64,000 nucleotides of DNA. Source: Perlucidibaca sp. Lineage in GTDB: Bacteria; Pseudomonadota; Gammaproteobacteria; Pseudomonadales; Moraxellaceae. The notes beneath the pieces were generated by a model. It made no database searches. It was not told the origin of the DNA and saw only the letters and a list, made by a program, of their open reading frames with translations. Position numbers and translations under genes: made by a program. Location: positions 96,239-160,238 of the forward strand of contig JAHFSA010000008.1 in NCBI GenBank assembly GCA_023265995.1. The letters run 5' to 3'. Below, in pieces: positions 55,867 through 64,000 of this stretch (its first letter is position 1; each line of letters begins with the position of its first letter).

Positions 55867-57495
55867 TCAGACCAGCAGACGACGGATATCCGCCAGCAGC
55901 ACCGCCAGACGCGACGTGAAGCGGGCCGCGATGGCGCCATCGATGACGCGGTGGTCGTAGGACAGCGACAGCGGCAGCATCAGGCGCGGAACGAAGCCCT
56001 TGCCATCCCAGACCGGCTGCTGGCTGGCCCTGGACAGGCCGAGGATGCCCACCTCCGGCCAGTTCACCAGCGGCGTGAACGCGGTGCCGCCGATGCCGCC
56101 CAGTGACGAGATGCTGAAGGTCGCACCCTGCATGGCCGCCGGTGGCAGCTTGCCGGTGCGCGCCTGCTCGGACAGCTCGCCGAGCTTGCGCGCCATCTCG
56201 CTCAGACTCATGCGGTCGGCATTGTGCAGCACCGGTACCAGCAGGCCGTTGGGCGTGTCGACAGCGATGCCGAGATTGACGTAGTCCTTCACCACCAGGT
56301 TCTCGCCATCGCGACTGAGCGATGAGTTGAACACCGGCATCTCGCGCAGCAGATAGGCCACCGCCTTCGCCACCAGCACCGTCATGGTCAGCGACAGGCC
56401 ATCCTTCTTGAAGCTGTCACGCAGGCTGATACGGAAGGCTTCCAGCTCGGTGATGTCGGCGAGATCGAACTGCGTGACCTGCGGCACGATCAGCGCCGAG
56501 CGCGCCAGGTTCTCCGCCGACTTGCGCTGGATGCGAGAGCGCGGCTTGAGCTCGATGACGCCCCACTTGCTGTAGTCGGGCTCGGGCGGCAGATCGAGAT
56601 TGAGACCGCCACCGGCAGCTGCCGCCGGCGCGGCCACAGGCTGCGCCAGACGCTGCTTGACCCAGGCATGCAGGTCATCCTTGACGATGCGTCCCTTGGG
56701 CCCGCTGCCCGGCACCTGCGGCAGATCGACACCCAGCTCGCGGGCGAGACGGCGCACTGCCGGACCGGCATGGCAAGGCGCACCAGACGCGGCCGGCACA
56801 GCAGCGGATGCTGTGGCAACCACCGCTGCCGGGGCGGCAGCCAGGGCCGCAGGTGCAGCAGCGACGGGAGCAGTAGCAGGCGCGGCAGAAACCACTGGAG
56901 CAGCCGCACCCGCAGCGGCCGTCTGCAGCACCAGCAGGGCATCGCCCGCCTTCACCGCCTGACCGACCTTGACCGCCCATGACACCAGCACGCCATCCTC
57001 GGTCGCTGGCAGCTCCAGACTCGCCTTGTCCGACTCCAGCACGGCAATCGGTTGATCCTTCTTCACCGTGGCACCGGCAGCCACCAGCAGCTCGATGATC
57101 TCGGCCTGCTCCACCCCGAGGTCAGGCACCGCAATCGCCTGACTGGTTGTGGCAGCAGATGTGGCCGGTGCGGGCGCCGCGACAGCTGCAACAACGGCAG
57201 CAACCGGCTCGGCCACAGCCGCAGGCGCCGACGCGACGGCCGCCGGTGCCGCGGCAGCAGCTCCCGCCGCATCCAGCACCAGCAGGGCATCGCCCGCCTT
57301 CACCGTCTGGCCGACCTTGACCGCCCACGACACCAGCACGCCATCCTCGCTAGCCGGCAGCTCCAGGCTGGCCTTGTCCGACTCCAGCACGGCAATCGGC
57401 TGATCCTTCTTCACCGTGGCCCCTGCCGGCACCAGCAACTCAATGATCTCGGCCTGTTCGACCCCGAGATCGGGCACAGCAATCTGTGTCGCCAT
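55867..57495 (-). CDS. aceF: Pyruvate dehydrogenase E2, dihydrolipoyl acetyltransferase
   Basis: The E2 core of the pyruvate dehydrogenase complex transfers acetyl groups from lipoamide to CoA. The 542-residue product has two lipoyl domains (5-74 and 121-190, lipoyl-lysines K41 and K157 in ESDKAS) joined by Ala/Pro-rich linkers. Then come a peripheral-subunit-binding domain (AVRRLARELGVDLPQVPGSGPKGRIVKDDL, about 246-274) and the catalytic domain, with H515 and D519 in DHRVIDG. The two lipoyl domains differ at only about three positions. It follows aceE by 10 bases; lpd (E3) is not in the window. Confidence 0.97.
   Translation of the reverse strand: MATQIAVPDLGVEQAEIIELLVPAGATVKKDQPIAVLESDKASLELPASEDGVLVSWAVKVGQTVKAGDALLVLDAAGAAAAAPAAVASAPAAVAEPVAAVVAAVAAPAPATSAATTSQAIAVPDLGVEQAEIIELLVAAGATVKKDQPIAVLESDKASLELPATEDGVLVSWAVKVGQAVKAGDALLVLQTAAAGAAAPVVSAAPATAPVAAAPAALAAAPAAVVATASAAVPAASGAPCHAGPAVRRLARELGVDLPQVPGSGPKGRIVKDDLHAWVKQRLAQPVAAPAAAAGGGLNLDLPPEPDYSKWGVIELKPRSRIQRKSAENLARSALIVPQVTQFDLADITELEAFRISLRDSFKKDGLSLTMTVLVAKAVAYLLREMPVFNSSLSRDGENLVVKDYVNLGIAVDTPNGLLVPVLHNADRMSLSEMARKLGELSEQARTGKLPPAAMQGATFSISSLGGIGGTAFTPLVNWPEVGILGLSRASQQPVWDGKGFVPRLMLPLSLSYDHRVIDGAIAARFTSRLAVLLADIRRLLV
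56926..57483 (-). repeat. Near-identical lipoyl-domain repeats within aceF
   Basis: Two 210-bp segments (57274-57483 and 56926-57135) encode the same 70-residue lipoyl domain with about three amino acid changes (P/A at 23/139, S/T at 49/165, T/A at 64/180). This points to recent duplication or ongoing gene conversion. Confidence 0.9.
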
Positions 57496-57505
57496 GTCGA
57501 TCTCC

Positions 57506-60166
57506 TCAGGCCTTGGCCGCGGACGGCTGGCCGGGGTCTATGCCCCAGCGTGCGCGCGCGGCCAGGAGCTTGTCGGTGCTGATGTCACCGCTCTCGTGCA
57601 GAGCCACCAGCGCCGTGTAGGCGACATGGGCGGCATCAACCTCGAAATGGCGACGCAGCTGGCTGCGGGCATCGGAACGGCCAAAGCCGTCGGTGCCCAG
57701 CACGCGATAGCTGCGACCAGTCGGCAGGAACGCCCGGATCTGGTCGGCATGCACCTTCATGTAGTCGCTGGCAGCAATGATCGGGCCCTTGCTGCCGGCA
57801 AGCTGCTCGCTCACCCAGGCCGTCTGCGCCTTCTTGTCCGGATGCAGCGCGTTGTGACACTCGACCTCCAGTGCCTCGCGACGCAGCTCGGTGAAGCTGG
57901 TGGCGCTCCAGACGGCAGCACGCACGCCCTCCTCGGCCAGCAGCGGCACCGCCGCCTCGACCTCGCGCAGAATGGCGCCGCCGCCGAGCAGCTGCACCTC
58001 CGGCCCCTTGCCCTTCTTCGCGGCCTGCAGGCGGTAGAGGCCACGACGTATGCCCTCCTCGCAGCCGACCGGCATGGCCGGGTGCGGATAGCTCTCGTTG
58101 AGCGTGGTCAGGTAGTAGTAGATGTCTTCCTGCTCGCCGAACATGCGGCGCAGACCATCCTGCACGATGACCGCGATCTCGTAGCTGTAGGTCGGGTCAT
58201 AGGACACGCAGTTCGGCACCGTGCCGGAGAGCACATGCGAATGACCGTCCTCGTGCTGCAGACCCTCGCCGTTGAGCGTGGTACGGCCCGAGGTGGCACC
58301 GACCAGGAAGCCGCGCGCGCGGCTGTCGCCGGCAGCCCAGGCCAGATCGCCGATGCGCTGGAAACCGAACATGGAATAGAACAGGTAGAACGGCACCAGC
58401 GGCTGGTCATGAATGCTGTAGGCCGTGCCGCAGGCGATCCAGGCGCTCATGGCACCGGCTTCGTTGATGCCCTCCTCGAGGATCTGTCCCTTCACGTCCT
58501 CGCGGTAGTACATCAGCTGCGACTTGTCTTCCGGCTCGTAGAGCTGGCCGACATTGGAGTAGATGCCGAGCTGACGGAACATGCCCTCCATGCCGAAGGT
58601 GCGCGCCTCGTCGGGCACGATGGGCACGATGCGATCGCCCAGACCCTCGAGCTTGAGCAGCACGCCCATGAGTCGCACCATGGCCATGGTGGTCGAGATC
58701 GGACGCTCGGAGCCGGTGGTGATGGTGCTGAGCTGATCCAGTGTCGGCACCGGCAGTTCGCGGCTCTGGACCCGGCGCTGCGGCAGATAGCCACCGAGCT
58801 TCTCGCGACGCTCGTGCAGATAGCGGATCTCCGGACTGTCGGCCGCCGGCCGGTAGAACGGCAGCTCTTCGAGCTGGGCATCGGTGAACGGCATGTCGAA
58901 ACGGTCGCGGAACGTGCGCAGCGAATCGATATCCATCGACTTCAGCTGGTGCGACTTGTTGGCGGCCTGACCGGCACCGGTGGCATAGCCCTTGACCGTC
59001 TTGGCCAGGATGACCACCGGCTGGCCCTTGGTCGCCATGGCCTCGGCATAGGCGGCATAGACCTTGAACGGGTCATGACCGCCGCGATCGAGCCCGGCAA
59101 TCTCCTCATCGGAGAGGTCCTTCACCAGCTCGGCCAGCTCCGGATACTTGCCGAAGAATTTCTCGCGCGTGTAGGCGCCGCCATGATTCTTGAATGCCTG
59201 ATACTCGCCGTCGACAGCCTCGGCCATGCGCTGACGCAGGGCGCCGGTGGCATCGCGGGCTAGCAGCGGATCCCACTTCTTGCCCCAGACCACCTTGATG
59301 ACCTTCCAGCCGGCGCCGCGGAACACCGACTCCAGCTCCTGGATGATCTTGCCGTTGCCGCGCACCGGACCGTCGAGACGCTGCAGGTTGCAGTTGATGA
59401 CATAGATCAGGTTGTCGAGCTTCTCGCGGCCGGCGAGCGCGATGGCGCCGAGCGACTCAGGCTCGTCCATCTCGCCGTCACCGAGGAAGGCCCAGACCTT
59501 GCGATTGTGGTCGGGCAACAGACCGCGATTGATCAGGTACTTCATGACGTGGGCCTGGTAGATCGCCATGATCGGACCCAGACCCATGGATACCGTCGGG
59601 AACTGCCAGTAGTCAGGCATCAGCCAGGGATGCGGATAGCTGGACAGACCCTTGCCGCCGACCTCGCGACGGAAGTTGTCGAGTTGTGCCTCGTCGAGGC
59701 GCCCCTCCAGATAGGAACGGGCATAGATGCCCGGCGCCGAGTGGCCCTGGTAATAGATCAGGTCGCCGCCGTGGCTGTCGCTGGGCGCGCGGAAGAAATG
59801 ATTGAAGCCGACATCGTAGAGCGTCGCCGACGAGGCGAAGGTGGCGATATGCCCGCCCAGCTCGTCATCATTCTGGTTCGCACGCATGACGATGGCCAGC
59901 GCGTTCCAGCGCACCAGCGAACGCAGTCGCCATTCGAGATTGGGGTCGCCCGGCATGAGCGGCTCCTGCTCACGAGCGATGGTGTTCAGATACGGGGTAT
60001 TGAGCCTGTCGATGTGGACACCGAAGTTCGGTGCCTGACAGTTGAGCCATTCGAGCAGCTGTCGTGCGCGCTCGGGAGAATCGTTTTCTGCTACCGATGC
60101 CAGGGCATCAAGCCATTCCTGCGTTTCCGCGTGGTCGGGGTCGCCGTAGTGACGCAGCCGTGCCAT
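57506..60166 (-). CDS. aceE: Pyruvate dehydrogenase E1 component (homodimeric)
   Basis: The thiamine-diphosphate enzyme decarboxylates pyruvate and acetylates the E2 lipoyl group. The 886-residue product has the ThDP motif region FLGDGEMDEPESLGAI...NLIYVINCNLQRLDGPVRGN, the RHPHPW-like SYPHPWLMPDYWQFPTVSMGLGP region and C-terminal transketolase-like domains. It matches the AceE family in length. GGAG lies 7 bases before ATG 60166. The short upstream region holds a TGACCG-N2-CGGTCA palindrome that may be an operator. Confidence 0.98.
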   Translation of the reverse strand: MARLRHYGDPDHAETQEWLDALASVAENDSPERARQLLEWLNCQAPNFGVHIDRLNTPYLNTIAREQEPLMPGDPNLEWRLRSLVRWNALAIVMRANQNDDELGGHIATFASSATLYDVGFNHFFRAPSDSHGGDLIYYQGHSAPGIYARSYLEGRLDEAQLDNFRREVGGKGLSSYPHPWLMPDYWQFPTVSMGLGPIMAIYQAHVMKYLINRGLLPDHNRKVWAFLGDGEMDEPESLGAIALAGREKLDNLIYVINCNLQRLDGPVRGNGKIIQELESVFRGAGWKVIKVVWGKKWDPLLARDATGALRQRMAEAVDGEYQAFKNHGGAYTREKFFGKYPELAELVKDLSDEEIAGLDRGGHDPFKVYAAYAEAMATKGQPVVILAKTVKGYATGAGQAANKSHQLKSMDIDSLRTFRDRFDMPFTDAQLEELPFYRPAADSPEIRYLHERREKLGGYLPQRRVQSRELPVPTLDQLSTITTGSERPISTTMAMVRLMGVLLKLEGLGDRIVPIVPDEARTFGMEGMFRQLGIYSNVGQLYEPEDKSQLMYYREDVKGQILEEGINEAGAMSAWIACGTAYSIHDQPLVPFYLFYSMFGFQRIGDLAWAAGDSRARGFLVGATSGRTTLNGEGLQHEDGHSHVLSGTVPNCVSYDPTYSYEIAVIVQDGLRRMFGEQEDIYYYLTTLNESYPHPAMPVGCEEGIRRGLYRLQAAKKGKGPEVQLLGGGAILREVEAAVPLLAEEGVRAAVWSATSFTELRREALEVECHNALHPDKKAQTAWVSEQLAGSKGPIIAASDYMKVHADQIRAFLPTGRSYRVLGTDGFGRSDARSQLRRHFEVDAAHVAYTALVALHESGDISTDKLLAARARWGIDPGQPSAAKA

Positions 60167-60253
60167 GTTCCCTCTCCTTCCCGATGACGGGTCTCGACCT
60201 CTTGGGCCGGGCTATGGGCAGCCTAACGCCGGTCCTGGGTAAGAACAGGGAAG

Positions 60254-60267
60254 TGACCGCCCGGTCA
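60254..60267. promoter_or_regulatory. Operator-like palindrome TGACCGCCCGGTCA upstream of aceE
   Basis: TGACCG and CGGTCA flank a central CC, in the 101-bp gap between the btuF-like gene and aceE. It shares the GACCG-N2-CGGTC half-sites with the palindrome at 16936-16947. It is not a match to the E. coli PdhR box (ATTGGTnnnACCAAT). Confidence 0.4.
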
Positions 60268-61191
60268 TCAGGATTTTGGCACGGCCGATCCCTTGCCACC
60301 AGCGCGCCAGACCTGCATTTGCTGACAAAACATGGGCAATGCCTGCAGTAGCGACAAACCGGGCCGGGTCAGCTCGCGATCCGGCACGGCCACGATGGCG
60401 CCACGACGTACCGCCGGCAGGCTGGGAAAGCGCGCCCAGAAGCGTCGGGCATCGGCGAGCTCGCCATGACCTACGAGAATGATGTCCGGCGCCGTCTGCA
60501 ACACCAACTCCGGACTCAGCACCGGCGCCGCCAGCGGCGACGGCGGCACAATGCTGTCGACGCCGCAGACACGCATGGCCTGACTGACCAGATGATCCGG
60601 CGCCAGGCTGTAGAGCGGCGTCAGCCAGACCTGGTAGAGCCCCTTCAGACGCGGTCCGGCAGCATGACGGGCCGTGGTCTCGCGCAGCAGGCGCTGCCAT
60701 TGCGCGGCCTGCGTATCGGCACGCTCGCCCTGCCCGGCCAGCGCGCCCAGCCAGCGCAGACGCTCGGGAATATCGGCCAGCTTGCGCGGCGAGATCGCCA
60801 GCAGGGCAATGCCCTGGCGCCGCAGACGCTCCTGCTGTGTCACCGCCAGCCCGGCTGGCCAGAACACAATGACATCGGGACGCACCAGACGCAGGCGCTC
60901 CTCGTTGATGAGGCCGGACTGACCGACGACGGGAAAACCGCTCAGACTGGTCTGCCAGCGCCCCGGCATGGCGTGGTCATCCTGCACGCCGACAATGCGC
61001 CCGGTGGCACCGAGCGCCTGCATCATGTCGACGAGATGGGGACCGAGCACGACCCAGCGCTCGGGCAGATGTGCCGGCACCTGCCAGCGCTGCCCCAGAT
61101 CATCCTGCCAGGATGTCAGGGGCGCGGCGGCTGCCAGCAGAGGAAGGGAAAGCGTCAGGGCTGCCAGCAGACGCCGGCAGCGCCTCATCAT
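60268..61191 (-). CDS. btuF: BtuF-like periplasmic cobalamin-binding protein
   Basis: The 307-residue product has a signal peptide (MMRRCRRLLAALTLSLPLLAAAA) and the helical-backbone class III binding-protein fold of BtuF/FecB type: ERWVVLGPHLVDMMQALGATGRIVGVQDD, RLRLVRPDVIVFW, and LVLQTAPDIILVGHG. B12 is the likely ligand, given the B12 operon nearby, but heme or siderophore cannot be excluded. No btuC or btuD is adjacent. The start is ATG 61191 (or 61188), overlapping the ampE stop (TGATGATG). Confidence 0.72.
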   Translation of the reverse strand: MMRRCRRLLAALTLSLPLLAAAAPLTSWQDDLGQRWQVPAHLPERWVVLGPHLVDMMQALGATGRIVGVQDDHAMPGRWQTSLSGFPVVGQSGLINEERLRLVRPDVIVFWPAGLAVTQQERLRRQGIALLAISPRKLADIPERLRWLGALAGQGERADTQAAQWQRLLRETTARHAAGPRLKGLYQVWLTPLYSLAPDHLVSQAMRVCGVDSIVPPSPLAAPVLSPELVLQTAPDIILVGHGELADARRFWARFPSLPAVRRGAIVAVPDRELTRPGLSLLQALPMFCQQMQVWRAGGKGSAVPKS

Positions 61192-62039
61192 CAGGCGCCC
61201 GGCCACAGCGTGTGCAGGGCCAGCATCACCATCCAGACTATGAGCGCACGCTGCATCAGCGACTGCAGACCGTCGAGAGCCTCGCCCAGGGCCGCGGCCG
61301 GTTCGGCCCTGGTGTCGATGGCTGCCGGCTCGGCCGCCATCGCGGCCTCGTCGATCAGCTCGTGCCCGGCGGCATCCGGCTTCAGCAGACGCTCGCGGAT
61401 GACCTCCCAGGTCGCGGTGAAATTGCCGGCGAGAGCAAAGCTCAGCGCCAGCAGACGGGTTGGAATCCAGTCCGCCAAGAGCAGCCAGTTCTGCGCCAGC
61501 ACACGCGTTTCCTCGCTGCCCCGACGTGCCGCGTGCCGCAGCAGGTAATAACCCACCGCCGCCACCGGCGTCGCCAGCAGGAACCAGAACAGCGGCGAGA
61601 ACAGCTCGTGCAGCGACTCGCGCAGCAGCTCGCTGCGGGCCTCGGCCAGCTCGCTGCCCAGCGCCACGTCATCGGTCACCCAGTCAGTCTGCTCGGCATC
61701 GGCGGCAGGCTGCTCCCAGCCGCGCGAACGCCAGTGTTCAAGATGGCGCTGCGCCGCACCCGGCAGCGTGATGTCGCCGAAGACAGCCATGAGCACGAAG
61801 GCGCTGGGCAGGAACACCAGCAGGCTGAGCCCGACCTCGCGCAAGGCCTGCAGCACGATGGCCAGCACCACCATGGGAACCAGCAGCGTCAGCGCCAGAC
61901 GCACGCCGCCGCCCAGCGACACCGGCAGTTGCGCCGCCCAGTCCAGCCAAGCCGCGGCAGGCCGGGCGGCCAGGCGACGCCAGTCATCCGGCAGGGCAAA
62001 GTAGGCAGCAAGGGCCAGCAGGGCCAGTAACAGCGTCAT
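61191..62039 (-). CDS. ampE: AmpE-like inner membrane protein
   Basis: The 282-residue membrane protein has about four helices: at the N-terminus (MTLLLALLALAAYF), two near 44-90, one near 147-168 and one at the C-terminus. It matches the AmpE/CobD-like regulatory family, including RSRGWEQP, ELFSPLFWFLLATPVAAVGYYLLR and LLADWIPTRLLALSFALAGNF. AmpE's role is unclear; it is thought to accompany AmpD in beta-lactam sensing. The start ATG 62039 overlaps the ampD stop by 4 bases (ATGA). Confidence 0.88.
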   Translation of the reverse strand: MTLLLALLALAAYFALPDDWRRLAARPAAAWLDWAAQLPVSLGGGVRLALTLLVPMVVLAIVLQALREVGLSLLVFLPSAFVLMAVFGDITLPGAAQRHLEHWRSRGWEQPAADAEQTDWVTDDVALGSELAEARSELLRESLHELFSPLFWFLLATPVAAVGYYLLRHAARRGSEETRVLAQNWLLLADWIPTRLLALSFALAGNFTATWEVIRERLLKPDAAGHELIDEAAMAAEPAAIDTRAEPAAALGEALDGLQSLMQRALIVWMVMLALHTLWPGA

Positions 62040-62638
62040 CTTCCAGTTCTCCCTGAATCATCACCTGATGATTCGTCACAGAATTCATGCTTAGCATCCA
62101 GTCCCGGCAGCGGGTGCAGACGCGCCCAGTCAAAGCAGGGACCGGGATCGGTCTTGCGCCCGGGCGCGATATCGCTGTGCCCGACCAGAGCCCCCCGGGT
62201 CGCCGGATAATGCGCCCACAAGGTTTCAAGCAGCCCCTTCAGACTGTCATATTGCCTGTCCTCGAAGGGCTGGTCATCACAACCTTCCAGCTCTATGCCG
62301 ATCGAGAAGTCGTTGCAGTTCTCGCGCCCGCGCCAGGTCGAGCGACCGGCATGCCAGGCACGGGCATCGAACGGCACATACTGCACCACCTCGCCATCGC
62401 GGCGTATCAGCACATGTGCCGATACCTCCATGCCGTGTATCTCGGCAAAGTACGGATGCCCCTCGGGCGCCAGCGTACCGGTGAACAGCTGGTCGATGTA
62501 GGGACCGCCGAACTGGCCGGGCGGCAGGCTGATGTTGTGAATCACGGTCAAGCTTATCTCGCCCGCCGGCCGCACATTGAAAAATGGCGACGGACAGCGC
62601 CTGGCCGTGCTCAGCCAATGATCGGCAGTGATGTGCAT
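62036..62638 (-). CDS. ampD: N-acetyl-anhydromuramyl-L-alanine amidase AmpD
   Basis: AmpD removes peptides from cytoplasmic anhydromuropeptides imported by AmpG, allowing wall recycling. The 200-residue product has the zinc ligands H34 (VIHNISLP), H154 (GHSDIAPG) and D164 (KTDPG), and catalytic E116 and K162, at the standard AmpD positions. No signal peptide, as expected for the cytoplasmic enzyme. The ATG at 62638 gives the family N-terminus (MHITADHWLSTARRCPSPFFN); the longer upstream frame overlaps nadC's promoter. It is divergent from nadC, the common gammaproteobacterial arrangement. Confidence 0.95.
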   Translation of the reverse strand: MHITADHWLSTARRCPSPFFNVRPAGEISLTVIHNISLPPGQFGGPYIDQLFTGTLAPEGHPYFAEIHGMEVSAHVLIRRDGEVVQYVPFDARAWHAGRSTWRGRENCNDFSIGIELEGCDDQPFEDRQYDSLKGLLETLWAHYPATRGALVGHSDIAPGRKTDPGPCFDWARLHPLPGLDAKHEFCDESSGDDSGRTGR

Positions 62639-62759
62639 CGTGCTTGCGGTCTCCGGCTTTCTGCCTGCTAGCCTACCCGATGCCTCATGACGGGCAAACA
62701 GGCGACGACATTTCGATTTATACTGCGCGCCTTGTCCACGGCCTGTACGGAAGCCCTGC

Positions 62760-63602
62760 ATGAATCCCGAGTTGCTGAAAGCGGCACTGGCCGCGAATGT
62801 CGCCGCCGCCCTGGTGGAAGATATCGGATCCGGCGATGTCACGGCTCAGCTTATCCCGGCCGAGCGCCAGGCTACCGCCCGCATCATCACCCGTGATGAC
62901 ATGGTGATGGCCGGCAAGCTCTGGGTCGAATCGGTATTCATGGCGGTCGATCCGCAGCTGCAGATCCGCTGGCTGGCCGACGAAGGCGCCGAGATCACTG
63001 CCGGCTCGCCCCTGCTGGAAGTCAGCGGCAGCGCTCGCAGCCTGCTCACCGCCGAACGCTGCGCACTCAACTTCCTGCAGACGCTGTCCGCCACCGCCAC
63101 CCATGTGCGCGAGCTGACCCGTCTGCTCAGCGGCACCCGGGCGCGCCTGCTCGATACCCGCAAGACCCTGCCCGGTCTGCGCGTGGCGCAGAAGTATGCC
63201 GTGCTCGTGGGGGGTGGCGAAAATCATCGCATGGGGTTGTACGACGCCTTCCTGATCAAGGAAAACCACATCATGGCAGCCGGCTCCATCGCCGCGGCCG
63301 TGGCTGCTGCACGCGCACAGGCGCCGGGCCGCATGGTGGAGGTCGAGGTGGAGAATCTGCAGGAACTGGAACAGGCCATTGCCGCCGGCAGCGACCGCAT
63401 CATGCTCGACAACTTCGATCTCGAGCAGATGCGTGTGGCCGTCGGCATCACCGCCGGCCGCGCCCAGCTCGAAGCCTCGGGCAACGTCAACCGCAACACG
63501 CTGCGCGGCATCGCCGAAACCGGCGTGGACTACATTTCGCTGGGTACCATCACCAAGGACATTCGCGCCGTCGATCTGTCCATGCGCCTGATCGAGGCCT
63601 GA
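62760..63602 (+). CDS. nadC: Nicotinate-nucleotide pyrophosphorylase (carboxylating)
   Basis: NadC makes nicotinate mononucleotide from quinolinate and PRPP in de novo NAD synthesis. The 280-residue product has [61 protein letters not shown], and [10 protein letters not shown], with C-terminal [31 protein letters not shown] -10-like hexamer lies near 62719-62724. Divergent from ampD; converges with the DUF1653 gene. Confidence 0.97.
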   Translation: MNPELLKAALAANVAAALVEDIGSGDVTAQLIPAERQATARIITRDDMVMAGKLWVESVFMAVDPQLQIRWLADEGAEITAGSPLLEVSGSARSLLTAERCALNFLQTLSATATHVRELTRLLSGTRARLLDTRKTLPGLRVAQKYAVLVGGGENHRMGLYDAFLIKENHIMAAGSIAAAVAAARAQAPGRMVEVEVENLQELEQAIAAGSDRIMLDNFDLEQMRVAVGITAGRAQLEASGNVNRNTLRGIAETGVDYISLGTITKDIRAVDLSMRLIEA

Positions 63603-63611
63603 GCGCCGCCC

Positions 63612-63857
63612 TCAGGGCAGCACAATCCCTTCCGGCGCGCTCTCGCCTGCCCAGGCGAAACGCGGGCGCTCGCCATCGGCCAGCACCACGGTTTCGACAA
63701 ACATGTCATAGGGGCGCACCCAGCGCCCCCAGTCGCCATAGCAGGTGCGATAGAGCACCAGCCACTCCTCGCTTTCGGAATGCCGGACCAGATCCAGGAC
63801 CTCGTAGTACGGGCCCTTGTAGTGCTGGTAGAAACCCTTGCGCAGATCGGGTTGCAT
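63612..63857 (-). CDS. DUF1653 domain protein
   Basis: The 81-residue product consists almost entirely of the DUF1653 domain: KGFYQHYKGPYYEVLDLVRHSE, WLVLYRTCYGDWGRWVRPYDMFVETV. This is a compact beta fold of unknown function found as a single-domain protein in many proteobacteria. The start is ATG 63857, with GAGGAG upstream. Confidence 0.85.
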   Translation of the reverse strand: MQPDLRKGFYQHYKGPYYEVLDLVRHSESEEWLVLYRTCYGDWGRWVRPYDMFVETVVLADGERPRFAWAGESAPEGIVLP

Positions 63858-63904
63858 GCTGATTTCTCCTCGGCGCATTGGCGGATTTTGACTGCGTTAA
63901 AAAG

Positions 63905-63937
63905 CAAAAACCCCTGATCAGGTTTTGATCAGGGGTT
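63905..63937 (-). terminator. Rho-independent terminator of the rRNA operon
   Basis: AACCCCTGATCA (63909-63920) and TGATCAGGGGTT (63926-63937) form a perfect 12-bp stem. Read on the minus strand it ends in TTTTTGCTTT. It lies 14 bases after the 5S end. Confidence 0.93.
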
Positions 63938-63950
63938 CGTGCTATTAGGT

Positions 63951-64000
63951 GCCTGGCGATGACCTACTTTCACATGGCGAATGCCACACTATCATCGGCG
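63951..64000 (-). rRNA. rrf: 5S ribosomal RNA, 3' part (cut by window edge)
   Basis: The minus strand reads GATAGTGTGGCATTCGCCAT, then GTGAAAGTAGGTCATCGCCAGGC, the conserved 3' half of bacterial 5S rRNA. It is followed by a strong terminator, so it is the last gene of an rRNA operon that continues to the right of the window. Confidence 0.95.

Noticed and set aside
57416..59263. A 615-codon plus-strand open frame opposite aceE
   Set aside because: Antisense shadow of a confirmed gene; no start signal or motif.

Overview
The window is high-GC DNA from a Gram-negative gammaproteobacterium. The envelope genes (porins, FadL, TolB/Pal, BtuB, AmpD/E/G), a gacS-cysM-rlmD-relA-mazG gene order and an AdeT1/2-like solute-binding protein point to Pseudomonadales, possibly a high-GC Moraxellaceae relative. 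That placement is inference. The DNA is almost entirely chromosomal core: no insertion sequence, prophage, CRISPR array or integrase was seen, and coding density is high.

Layout. 1-2400: start of pyrG, a general porin and a small outer-membrane barrel protein. 2400-11600: a tightly packed minus-strand string cysM, PolB-type exonuclease, rlmD, relA, mazG, moaA, moaB, moeA, linking cysteine synthesis, rRNA methylation, the stringent response and molybdopterin synthesis. 11600-19100: secreted S15-type lipoprotein, GacS/BarA hybrid kinase, SDR dehydrogenase, dGTPase and carbonic anhydrase. 19100-24000: pal and tolB without tolQRA, a YiaD-type lipoprotein, sirB2, a DUF1289 protein, a CDF transporter and tRNA-Leu(UAG). 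24000-31960: an Old Yellow Enzyme relative, olsA/olsB (ornithine lipids), a TauE transporter, ppc and a membrane protein with a degenerate GGDEF domain. 32000-36500: Ala-rich lipoprotein, YchJ, thiolase, a small membrane protein and a glutamate-synthase-like FMN protein. 36500-43660: prfC-DUF3298-tatD and SBP-leuA-(holD-like)-rimI. 43700-47500: two convergent paralogous genes of unknown function, then groESL behind a near-perfect sigma-32 promoter. 47570-55050: ampG, fadL, an acyl-CoA synthetase, then a cobalamin riboswitch controlling btuB and a PduO-type adenosyltransferase. 55050-64000: GNAT, aceEF, btuF-like gene overlapping ampE and ampD, nadC, DUF1653 and the 3' end of an rRNA operon (5S).

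Functional links: peptidoglycan recycling (AmpG imports anhydromuropeptides, AmpD cleaves them, AmpE is an accessory membrane protein); B12 acquisition (BtuB outer-membrane uptake, BtuF-like periplasmic binding, PduO adenosylation); and lipid metabolism (FadL, acyl-CoA synthetase, thiolase, SDR, OlsBA). No clearly new multi-gene system is visible. The best candidates for undescribed biology are the convergent paralogue pair at 43.7-45.2 kb, the diverged HolD-like gene at 40.3 kb, the degenerate GGDEF protein at 30.9 kb, and a shared GACCG-N2-CGGTC operator-like palindrome found twice.
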